A program made the position numbers and the translations under genes. This document shows positions 51,820 to 63,040 of a DNA stretch of 64,000 nucleotides, piece after piece. The stretch comes from Calliopsis andreniformis. Taxonomy: Eukaryota; Arthropoda; Insecta; Hymenoptera; Andrenidae. The stretch's first letter is position 1. Each line of letters opens with the position of its first letter. Below the pieces are notes generated by a model that was not told where the DNA came from, made no database searches, and was given only the letters and a program-made list of their open reading frames with translations. The stretch spans positions 682,001 to 746,000 of the forward strand of contig NW_027480547.1 of assembly GCF_051401765.1 (NCBI RefSeq). The letters are read 5' to 3'.

Positions 51820-54800
51820 TCAGGATTGAGGATTGAGGATTGAAGATTGAGTATCCAGGATAGGAGATTGAGGATTGAGGATTGAAGATTGAGGATTGGG
51901 GACTGAGTGTTGAGCGTTGAGCGATGAGAATTGATGTATGTGGATTGAGATTTGAAGATTGAAGATTGGGGATTGAGTATTGAAAACCGTGAATTGGTGA
52001 TATTCAATTGAGGATTGAGGATTGACAACTGATTGTTGAGGACTGAGGGCTGAAGATTGAAGATTCAGGATTGAGGATTCAGGATTGAGGTTTGAGGACT
52101 GAGGCTTGAGGATTGAGGATTGAGGATTGAGGATTGAGGATTGAGGAACTGAGGATTGTGTATTGAGGTTTGAGGATTAAGGATTGATGATTGAGGATTG
52201 AGGATTGTGGATTGAGGATAGAAGGCTGAATATTGATGATTGAAGATTGAGGATTGGGGATTGAGGGTTATGGATTGAGGACGAGGACTGAGGGTTGGGT
52301 ATTGATGCTTGAGGTCTGAGGATTGAGGATTGAGGATTGCGAATTGAGGATTGAGAATTGAGGATTGAAGATTGAGGATATGGTATTGAGGATTGAAGAA
52401 TGAGGATTGAGGATTGAGGATGGAGGATTGAGGATTGAGGATTGAGGATTGAGAATTGAGGATTGAGGATTGAAGATTGAGGATTGGGTATTGAGGATTG
52501 AACATTCGGGATTGAGGATTGAGGATAGAGGATTGAGGATTGAGGATTGAAGGTTGAATACTGATGATTGAAGATTGAGGATTGAGGATTGAGGGTTGTG
52601 GATTGCGGGCGAGGACTGAGGGTTGAGTATTGATGCTTGAGGTCTGAGGATTGAGGATTGAGTGTTGAGAATTGAGGATTGAAGATTGAGGATTGGGTAT
52701 TGAGGATTGAAGAATGAGGATTGAGGATTGAGGATTGAGCATTGAGGATTGAGGATTGAGGATTGAAGATTGAGTATCCAGGATAGGAGGTTGAGGATTG
52801 AGGATTGAAGATTGAGGATTGGGGACTGAGTGTTGAGCGTTGAGTGATGAGAATTGATGTTTGTGGATTGAGATTTGTAGATTGAAGATTGGGGATTGAG
52901 TATTGACGACTGCGAATTGGGTATATTCTATTGAGGATTGAGGACTGACAATTGATTGTTGAGGACTGAGGGCTGAAGATTGAGGATTCAGGATTGAGGA
53001 TTCAGGAATGAGGTTTGAGGACTGAGGATTGAGGATTGAGGATTGAGGATTGAATATTGAGGATTGAAGATTGAGGTTTGTGTATTGAGGATTGAACATT
53101 CAGGATTGAGGATTGAGGATAGAGGATTGAGGATTGAGGATTGAAGATTGAATATTGGTGATTGAAGATTGAGAATTGAGGATTGAGGGCTGTGGATTGC
53201 GAACGAGGACTGAGGGTTGAGTATTGATGTTTGAGGTCTGAGGATTGAGGATTGAGGATTGAGAATTGAGAATTGAGGAATGAGGATTGAAGATTGAGGA
53301 TTGGGTGTTGAGGATTGAAGAATGAGGATTGAGGATTGAGGATTGAAGGTTGAGGGTTGACGATTGAGTATTGAGGATTGAATATTGAGGATTGGGGATT
53401 GATGATTGACGATTGAGGATTGAGTGTTGAGGATTGCGAATTGAGGATTGAGGATTGAAGAATGAGTGTTGAGGATTCAAGATTGCGGATTGAGGATTGA
53501 GGATTGAGGATTGAGGACTGAGTGTTGAGGGTTGAGTGATGAGAATTGATGTTTGTGGATTGAGATTTGAAGATTGAAGGATGGGGATTGAGTATTGAAA
53601 ACTTTGAATTGAGGATATTCTATTGAGGATTGAGGATTGACAATTGATTGTTGAGGTCTGAGGACCGAAGTTTGCGGATTCAGGATTGAGGATTCGGGAT
53701 TGAGGTTTCAGGACTGAGGATTGAGGGTTGAGGATTGAGGATTGAGGATTGAGGATTGAGGATTGAGGATTGAGGATTGAAGATTGAGTATTTAGGATTG
53801 AAAATTGAGGATTGATGATTGAGGATTGAAGATTGAGGATTGAAGATTGAGGATTGGGAATTGAGGATTGAGGATTGACGATAGAGCATTGAAGATTGAG
53901 TATTGAGGATTCAAGATTGAGGATTGAGGATTGAGGATTGAAGATTGAGGGTTTGGTATTGAGGATTGAAGAATGAGGACTGAGGAGTGAGGATTGAAGA
54001 TTGAGGATTGAAGATTGAGTATTCTGGATTGGAGATTGACGATTGAGGATTGAGGATTGAGGATTGAGGATTGAGGATTGAGGATTGAAGATTGAGTATT
54101 GAGGATTGAAGATTGAGGATTGAGTATTGAGGATTGAGGATTGGGGATTGAAGATTGAGGATTGGAGACTGAGTGTTGAGCGTTGAGTGATGAGAATTGA
54201 TGTTTGTGGATTGAGATTTGAAGATTGAAGATTGGGGATTGAGTGTTGAAAACTGTGAATTGGGTATATTCTATTGAGGATTGAGGACTGACAATTGATT
54301 GTTGAGGACTGAGGGCTGAAGATTGAGGATTCAGGATTGAGGATTCAGGATTGAGGTTTGAGGACTGAGGATTGAGGATCGAGGATTGAGGATTGAGTAT
54401 TGAGGATTGAAGATTGAGGACTGGGTATTGAGGATTGAACATTCAGGATTGAGGATTGAGGATAGAGGATTGAAGATTGAGGATTGATGATTGAATATTG
54501 ATGATCGAAGGTTGAGGATTGAGGATTGAGGGTTGTGGATTGCGGACGAGGACTGAGGGTTGAGTATTGATGCTTGAGGTCTGAGCGATGAGGATTGAGG
54601 ATTGAGAATTGAGGATTGAAGATTGAGGATTGGGTATTGAGGATTGAAGAATGAGGATTGAGGATTGAGGATTGAGGATTGAGGATTGGGTATTGAGGTT
54701 TGAGGATTAAGGATTGAGGATTGAGGATTGAGAATTGAGGATTGAGGATTGAAGATTGAGGATTGGGTATTGAGGATTGAACATTCGGGATTGAAGATTG

Positions 54801-55301
54801 AGGATTGAGGATTGAGGACTGAGGATTGAGGATTGAGGATTGAGGATTGCGAATTGAGGATTGAGAATTGAGGATTGAAGATTGAGGATATGGTATTGAG
54901 GATTGAAGAATGAGGATTGAGGATTGAGGATTGAGGATTGAGGATTGAGGATTGAGGATTGAGAATTGAGGATTGAGGATTGAAGATTGAGGATTGGGTA
55001 TTGAGGATTGAACATTCGGGATTGAGGATTGAGGATAGAGGATTGAGGATTGAGGATTGAAGATTGAATACTGATGATTGAAGATTGAGGATTGAGGATC
55101 GAGGGTTGTGGATTGCGGGCGAGGACTGAGGGTTGAGTATTGATGCTTGAGGTCTGAGGATTGAGGATTGAGTGTTGAGAATTGAGGATTGAAGATTGAG
55201 GATTGGGTATTGAGGATTGAAGAATGAGGATTGAGGATTTCAGGATTGAGGATTGAGGATTGAAGATTGAGTATCCAGGATAGGAGATTGAGGATTGAGG
55301 A
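51820..55301 (+). repeat. 3364-bp tandem duplication, unit 2 (with a 56-bp insertion)
   Basis: Cores are at 51923, 52846, 53538 and 54189, each 3364 bp after its partner. Near 54730-54790 this unit has 56 extra bases (eight heptamers), after which the offset is 3420 bp. Similarity ends at about 55302 (GATTGATGATTGGGG against GATTGAGGATTGGGG). Private substitutions include GAGGACCGAAG near 53660 and GATAGAGCATTG near 53883. Confidence 0.92.
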
Positions 55302-58189
55302 TTGAAGATTGATGATTGGGGACTGAGTGTTGAGCGTTGAGTGATGAGAATTGATGTTTGTGGATTGAGATTTGAAGATTGAAGATTGGGGATTGAGTAT
55401 TGACGACTGCGAATTGGGTATATTCTATTGAGGATTGAGGACTGGCAATTGATTGTTGAGGACTGAGGGCCGAAGATTGAGGATTCAGGATTGAGGATTC
55501 AGGAATGAAGTTTGAGGACTGAGGATTGAGGATTGAGGATTGGGGATTGAGTATTGAGGATTGAAGATTGAGGTTTGGGTATTGAGGATTGAACATTCAG
55601 GATTGAGGATTGAGGATAGAGGATTGAGGATTGAGGATTGATGATTGAATATTGGTGATTGAAGATTGAGAATTGAGGATTGAGGGCTGTGGATTGCGAA
55701 CGAGGACTGAGGGTTGAGTATTGATGTTTGAGGTCTGAGGATTGAGGATTGAGGATTGAGAATTGAGAATTGAGGAATGAGGATTGAAGAATGAGGATTG
55801 GGTGTTGAGGATTGAAGAATGAGGATTGAGGATTGAGGATTGAAGATTGAGGGTTGAAGATTGAGTATTGAGGATTGAGGATTGAGGATTGAGGACTGAG
55901 GGTTGAGGATTGAGGATTGAAGATTGAGTGTTGAGGATTGAAGATTGAGGATTGAGGATTGAGGATTGAGGATTGAGGATTGGGGATTGAAGATTGAGGA
56001 TTGGGGACTGAGTGTTGAGCGTTGAGTGATGAAAATTGATGTTTGTGGATTGAGATTTGAAGATTGAAGATTGGGGATTGAGTATTGACGACGGCGAATT
56101 GGGAATATTCTATTGAGGATTGAGGACTGACAATTGATTGTTGAGGTCTGAGGGCTGAAGATTGAGGATTCAGGATTGAGGATTCAGGATTGAGGTTTGA
56201 GGACTGAGGATTCAGGATTGAGGATTAAGGATTGAGTATTGAGGATTGAAGATTGAGGTTTGGGGATTGAGCATTGACGATTGGGGATTGAGGATTGAGG
56301 ATTGAGGATTGAGGATTGAGGATTGAGGATTGAGGATTGAGGATTGAAGATTGAGTATTGAGGATTGAAAATTGAGGATTGATAATCGAGGATTGAAGAT
56401 TGAGGATTGAAGATTGAGGATTGGGGATTGAGGATTGAGGATTGAGGATAGAGGATTGAAGATTGAGGATTGGGGATTGAGGATTGACGATTGAGGATTG
56501 AGGACTGAGGATTGGCGATGGAGGATTGAGGATTGACGATTGAAGATTGAGTATTGAGAATTGAAGATTGAGGATTGGGGATTGAGGATTGAGGATTGAG
56601 TATTGAATATTGAGGATTGAGGATTGCAGATTGAGTATTGAGGATTGAAGATTGAGGATTGAGGATTGGGGATTGAGGATTGACGATTGAGGATTGAGGA
56701 CTGAGGATTGGCGATGGAGGATTGAGGATTGACGATTGAAGATTGAGTATTGAGTATTGAAGATTGAGGATTGAGGATTGAGGATTGAGGATTGAGGATA
56801 GAGGATTGAAGATTGAGGTTTGGGGATTGAGAATTGTGGATTGAGGATTGAGTGTTGAGGATTGAGAATTGAGGATTGAGGATTGAAGATTGAGTATTGA
56901 GGATTCAAGATTGCGGATTGAGGATTGAGGATTGAAGATTGAGGACTGAGTGTTGAGGGTTGACTGATGAGAATTGATGTTTGTGGATTGAGATTTGAAG
57001 ATTGAAGAATGGGGATTGAGTATTGAAAACTTTGAATTGAGGATATTCTATTGATGATTGAGGATTGACAGTTGATTGTTGAGGTCTGAGGACTGACGTT
57101 TGCGGATTCAGGATTGAGGATTCGGGATTGAGGTTTCAGGACTGAGGATTGAGGGTTGAGGATTGAGGATTGAGGATTGAGGACTGAGGATTGAGGATTG
57201 AGGATTGAAGATTGAGTATTGAGGTTTGATAATTGAGGATTGATGATTGAGGATTGAAGATTGAGGGTTGAAGATTGAGGATTGGGGATTGAGGATTGAG
57301 GATTGAGGATTGAGGATTGAAGATTGAGGATTGGGGATTGTTCATTGACGACTGAGGACTGAGGATTGAGGATTGAGGATTGAGGATTGAGGATTGAGTA
57401 TTGAGGATTGAGAATTGAGGATTGGGGATTGAAGATTGAGTATTGAGTATTGAAGCTTGGGGATTTAGGATTGAGGATTGAAAATTGAGGACTGAGTGTT
57501 GAGGGTTGAGCGATGAGAATTGATGTTTGCGGATTGAGATTTGAAGATTGAAGAATGGGGATTGAGTATTGAAAGCTGTGAATTGAGGATATTCTATAGA
57601 GGACTGAGGATTGACAATTGATTGTTGAGGACTGAGGGATGAAGGTTGAGGATTCAGGACTGAGGATTCAGGATTGAGGTTTGTGGACCGAGGATTGAGG
57701 ATTGAGGATTGAGGATTGAGGTTTGAGGATTGAGGATTGAGGATTGAAGATTGAGTATTGAGGTTTGATAATTGAGGATTGATGATTGAGGGTTGAAGAT
57801 TGAGGATTGAAGATTGAGGATTGGGTATTGAGGATTGAGGATTGAGGATAGAGGATTGAAGATTGAGGATTGGGTATTGAGCATTGACGACTGAGGATTC
57901 AGGATTGAGGATTGAGTATTGAGGATTGATGATTGAGGATTGAGGATTGAAGATTGAGGATTGGGGATTGAGGATTGAGGATTGAGGATAGAGGATTGAA
58001 GATTGAGGATTGGGTATTGCGGATTGAACATTGAGGATTGAGGATGGAGGACTGAGGATTGAGGTTCGAGGATCGAGGATTGAGGATTGAGGATTGAGGA
58101 TTGAAGATTGAGAATTGGGGACTGAGTATTGAAGATTGAAGATTGAGGATTGAGGATTGAGGATTGAGGATTGAGGATTGAGGATTGAA
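55302..58189 (+). repeat. Mixed A- and B-type tract
   Basis: Cores are at 55343 and 56028 (B-type) and at 56966 (TTGACTGATGAG) and 57512 (GAGCGATGAG, TTTGCGG), both A-type. The mixture suggests exchange between subfamilies. The - strand open frames at 56225-56908 and 57654-58241 have the same repeat origin as elsewhere. Confidence 0.85.
56468..56776 (+). repeat. 196-bp offset local duplication
   Basis: Positions 56468-56580 recur at 56664-56776, offset 196 bp (28 heptamers). Both carry the otherwise rare ATTGGCGATGGAGG (56511 and 56707). They diverge at GAGAATTGAAG against GAGTATTGAAG. Confidence 0.85.
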
Positions 58190-58816
58190 GATTCAGTATT
58201 GAGGATTGAAGATTGAGAATTGAGGATTGAGGATTGAACATAAAGGACTGAGTGTTGAGGGATGATTGATGAGAATTGATGTTGGTGGATAGAGATTTGA
58301 AGATTGCAGATTGAGTATTGAGTATTGAAATCTGTGAATTGGTGATATTCTAGTGAGGATTGAGCATCGACAACTGATTGTTGAGGACTGAGGGCTGAAG
58401 ATTGAGGATTCAGGGTTGAGGGTTCAGGATTGACGTTTGGGGACTGAGGATTGTGGATTGAGGATTTAGGATTGAGGATTGAGGATTGAGGATTGAGGAT
58501 TGAGGATTGGGTATTGAGGTTTGAGGATTGAGGATTGAGGATTGAGGATTGAGGATTGGGGACTGAGGATTGAAGGTTGAATATTGATGATTGAAGATTG
58601 AGTATTGAGGATTGAGGGTTGTAGATTGAGGACGAGGACTGAGCGTTGGGTATTAATGCTTCAGGTCTGAGGATTGAGGATTGCGAATTGAGGATTGAGG
58701 ATTGAGGATTGAAGATTGAGGGTTTGGTATTGAGGATTGACGAATGAGGACTGAGGAGTGAGGATTGAGGATTGAGTATTGAAGATTGAGTATTCAGGAT
58801 TGGAGATTGACGATTG
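58190..58816 (+). repeat. C-type module, copy 5
   Basis: GAACATAAA is at 58236 and the anchor at 58268. It is the most diverged C copy (TCTAGTGAGG for TCTATTGAGG, GAGCATCGACAAC, GACTGAGCGTTGGG). No 216-bp second unit. Confidence 0.88.
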
Positions 58817-59035
58817 AGGATTGAGGATTGAGGATTGAGGATTGAGTACTGAGTATTGAAAACTGTGAATTGAGGATATTCTATTGAGAATTGAGGATTG
58901 ACAACTGATTGTTGAGGACTGAGGGCCGAAGATTGAGGATTCAGGATTGAGGATTCAGAATTGAGGTTTGAGGACTGAGGATTGATGATTGAAAATTGTG
59001 TATTGAAGATTGAAGATTGAGTATTGAGGATTGAA
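58817..59035 (+). repeat. Truncated core at the edge of the divergent region
   Basis: Resumes inside a core at GAGTACTGAGTATTGAAAAC (58845-58864) and includes the ATATTCT segment, but lacks the upstream GATGAGAATTGATG half. This is the last standard core before a different subfamily begins, so it probably marks an exchange breakpoint. Confidence 0.82.
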
Positions 59036-60818
59036 GATTGAGGATTGAGGATTGAGGACTGAGGACGAGGACTGACGGTTGAGGATTGAAGATTGAGGAT
59101 TGAGGATTGAGGATTGAGGATTGAGGATTGAGGATTGAGGATAGAAGATTGATTATTGAGGATTGAATATTGAGGATTGAGGATTGAGGGTTGAGGATTG
59201 AGGATTGAAGATTCAGGATTGGGGATTGAGGATTGGCGATTGAGGATTGACGATTGAGGATTGAGTATTGAGGATTGAGAATTGAGGATTGAGGATTGAA
59301 GATTGTGTATTGAGGATTGAGGACTGGGGATTGAGGATTGAAGATTAAGGATTGCCGATTGAGGATTGGGGATTGAGGATCTAGGATTGGAGATTGATTA
59401 TTGAGGATTGAAGATTGAGAATTGAGGATTGAGGATTGAGAATTGAGAATTGAGGATGAGGACAGAGGGTTGAGGATTGAGGTTTGACGAATGAGGATTG
59501 AGGATTGAGGATTGAGGATTGAGGATTGAGGATTGAGGATTGAAGATTGAGGATTGAGGGTTGATGATTGAGTGTTGAAGATTGAGGATTGAAGATTGAG
59601 GATTGAGGATTGAGGATTGAGGATTGAGGATTGAGGATTGCAGATTGAGGATTGGGGATTGAGGATTGAGGATTGAGAATCGAAGATTCAGTATTGAGGA
59701 TTGAAGATTGAGGATTGAGGACTGAGGATTGAGGTTTGAGGATTGAGGACTGAGGATTGAGGATCGAATGTTGAGTATTGAGGATTGAAGATTGAGGACT
59801 GAGGATTGAGGATTGAGGATTGAGGATTGAGTATTGGGGATTGAGGATTGAGGATTGACGATTGAGTATTGAAGATTGAGGATTGATGATTGAGGATTGA
59901 GGATTGAGGACTGTGGACTGGGGATTGAGTATTGAAGATTGTGGGTTGATGATTGACGATTGAGGACTGAGGATTGAGGATTGATTATTGAGCTTTTGGG
60001 ATTGAAGACTGTGGTCTGGGGATAGAGGATTGAATATTGAGGATTAAGGATAGAGTATTGGGGATTGAGGACCTAGGATAGGAGATTGATTATTGAGGAT
60101 TGAAGATTGAGGATTGAGGATTGAGGATTGAGTATTGAGAATTGAGGATGAGGACTGTGGGTTGAGGATTGAGGTTTGAGGAATGAGGATTGAGGATTGA
60201 GGATTGAGGATTGAGGATTGAGGATTGAGTGTTGAAGATGGAGGATTGATGATTGAGGATTGAGGATTGAGTATTGGGGATTGAGGATTGAGTATTGAAG
60301 ATTGAGGATTGATGGTTCAGTATTGAGGATTGAGGATTGAGGATTGAGTGTTGAAGATTGAGGATTGATGATTGAGGATTGAGTATTGAGGATCGGGGAT
60401 TGAGGATTGATGATTCAGGATTGAGGATTGAGGATTGAGTATTGAGTGTTGAAAATTGAGGATTGATGATTGAGGATTGAGGATTGAGGATCGAAGATTG
60501 AGGATTGAGGATTGAAGATTGAGGATTGAGGGTTGATGAATGAGTGTTGATGTTTGAGGACTGATGATTGACGATTGAGGATTGAGGATTGAGGATTGAG
60601 GATTGAGGATTGAAGATTGAGGATTGGGGATTGAGGATTGAGGAGTGGGATTCGAAGATTGAGTATTGAGGTTTGAGGACTGAGGATTGAGGGTTGAGGA
60701 TTGAGGATTGAGGATTGACGCTTCAGGATAGAGGATTGAGGATGGAGGATTGAAGGGAGAGGACCGAGTGTTGAGGATTGAGTGTTGAGAATTGATGTTT
60801 GAGGATCGGGATTTGATT
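59036..60818 (+). repeat. Left copy of a 3.5-kb offset duplication
   Basis: Positions 59036-59800 recur at 62581-63345 (offset 3545) and 60164-60818 recur at 63346-64000 (offset 3182). The intervening 59801-60163 (363 bp) has no equivalent in the right copy. The altered core at 60761 belongs to this copy. Confidence 0.88.
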
Positions 60819-61950
60819 AATGAATATTGTGGATTGAGTATTGAATCATGAGAATTTGGGATATTCTATTGAGTATTGAGAATTGAGGATTGATGGTTGA
60901 ATATTGACAATTGATCGTTGATGGTTGTGTGTTGAATATTGAGGATTGAGTATTGAGGATTGAAGATTGAGGATTGAGGATTCAGGATTGAGGATCGAGG
61001 ATCAGGGTTGAGGGTTGAGGATTGAGGATTGAGGATTGAGGATTGAAGATTGAGTATTGGGGATTGGGGATTGAGGGTTGACGATTGAGTATTGATGATT
61101 GAGGATTGATTATTGAGGATTGAGGATTGAGGATTGAGGACTGGGGAATGAGGATTGAGGACGAGGACTGACGGTTGAGGATTGAAGATTGAGGATTGAG
61201 TGTTGAGGATTGAGGATCGAAGATTGAGTATTGAGGATTGAAGATTGGGTATTGAGTATTGAGGATTGATGATTGAAGACTGAGTATTGAGGATTGAAGA
61301 TTGAGGATTGAGGATTCAGGATTGAGGATCGAGGATCATGGCTGAGGGTTGAGGATTGAGGATTGAGGATTGAGGATTGAAGATTGAGTATTGGGGATTG
61401 AGGATTGAGGATTGACGATTGAGTATTGGAGATTGAGGATTGATGATTGAGGATTGAGGATTGAGGATTGAGGACTGGGGATTGAGGATTGAGGACGAGG
61501 ACTGACGGTTGAGGATTGAAGATTGAGGATTGAGGATTGAGGATGAGGGCTGAGGGTTGAGGATTGAGGATTGAGGATTGAGGATTGAAGATTGAGTATT
61601 GGGGATTGAGGATTGAGGATTAACGATTGAGTATTGAAGTTTGAGGATTGATGATTGAGGATTGAGGATTGAGGATTGAGGACTGAGGATAGAGTATTGA
61701 AGATTGTTGATTGATGATTGACGATTGTGGACTGAGGATTGAGGATTGATTATTGAGCTTTGGGAATTGAAGATTGTGGACTGGGGATAGAGGATTGAAT
61801 ATTGAGGATTAAGGATAGAGTACTGGGGATTGAGGATCTAGGATAGGAGATTGATTATTGAGGATTGAAGATTGAGGATTAAGGTTTGAGGATTGAGAAT
61901 TGAGAATTGAGGATGACGACTGAGGGTTGAGGATTGAGGTATGAGGAATG
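59930..61950 (+). repeat. Dispersed pair with 1765-bp offset plus irregular small units
   Basis: GGGGATAGAGGATTGAATATTG at about 60019 recurs at about 61784 (offset 1765). Around it lie GATTATTGAGCTTT, GGATTAAGGATAGAGTA and GGATAGGAGATTGATTATTG. Between the two, GAGGATCAGGGTTGAGGG (60998), GAGGATCATGGCTGAGGG (61324) and GGATGAGGGCTGAGGG (61541) begin three irregular units of decreasing length. Confidence 0.75.
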
Positions 61951-61980
61951 AGGATTGCGGATTGAGGATTGAGGGTTGAG

Positions 61981-63040
61981 GATTGAGTATTGGAGATTGA
62001 GGATTGATGACTGAGGACTGTGGATTGAGGTTTGAGGAACGAGGATTGAGGATTGAGGATTGAGGATTGAGGACTGAGGACGAGGTCTGACGGTTGAGGA
62101 TTGAAGATTGAGGATTGAGGATTGAGGATTGAGGATTGAGGATTGAGGATTGAGGATTGAAGATTGATTATTGAGGATTGAATATTGAGGATTGAGAATT
62201 GAGGGTTGAGGATTGAGGATTGAAGATTCAGGATTGGGGATTGAGGATTGGCGATTGAGGATTGACGATTGAGGATTGAGTATTGAGGATTGAGAATTGA
62301 GGATTGAGGATTGAAGATTGTGTATTGAGGATTGAGGACTGGGGATTGAGGATTGAAGATTAAGGATTACCGATTGAGGATTGGGGATTAAGGATCTAGG
62401 ATTGGAGATTGATTATTGAGGATCGAACATTGAGAATTGAGGATTGAGGATTGAGAATTGAGAATTGAGGATGAGGACAGGGGGTTGAGGATTGAGGTTT
62501 GAGGAATGAGGATTGAGTATTGGAGATTGAGGATTGATGACTGAGGACTGTGGATTGAGGTTTGAGGAACGAGGATTGAGGATTGAGGATTGAGGATTGA
62601 GGACTGAGGACGAGGACTGACGGTTGAGGATTGAAGATTGAGGATTGAGGATTGAGGATTGAGGATTGAGGATTGAGGATTGAGGATTGAAGATTGATTA
62701 TTGAGGATTGAATATTGAGGATTGAGGATTGAGGGTTGAGGATTGAGGATTGAAGATTCAGGATTGGGGATTGAGGATTGGCGATTGAGGATTGACGATT
62801 GAGGATTGAGTATTGAGGATTGAGAATTGAGGATTGAGGATTGAAGATTGTGTATTGAGGATTGAGGACTGGGGATTGAGGATTGAAGATTAAGGATTGC
62901 CGATTGAGGATTGGGGATTGAGGATCTAGGATTGGAGATTGATTATTGAGGATTGAAGATTGAGAATTGAGGATTGAGGATTGAGAATTGAGAATTGAGG
63001 ATGAGGACAGAGGGTTGAGGATTGAGGTTTGAGGAATGAG
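61981..63040 (+). repeat. 530-bp tandem duplication
   Basis: Units 61981-62510 and 62511-63040 share TATTGGAGATTGAGG, GACTGAGGACTGTGG, GGACGAGG-CTGACGG, the GATTGC/ACCGATTG segment and GATCTAGG (62396 and 62926) in order. Differences include CGAGGTCTGA against CGAGGACTGA and GATTACCG against GATTGCCG. Confidence 0.9.
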
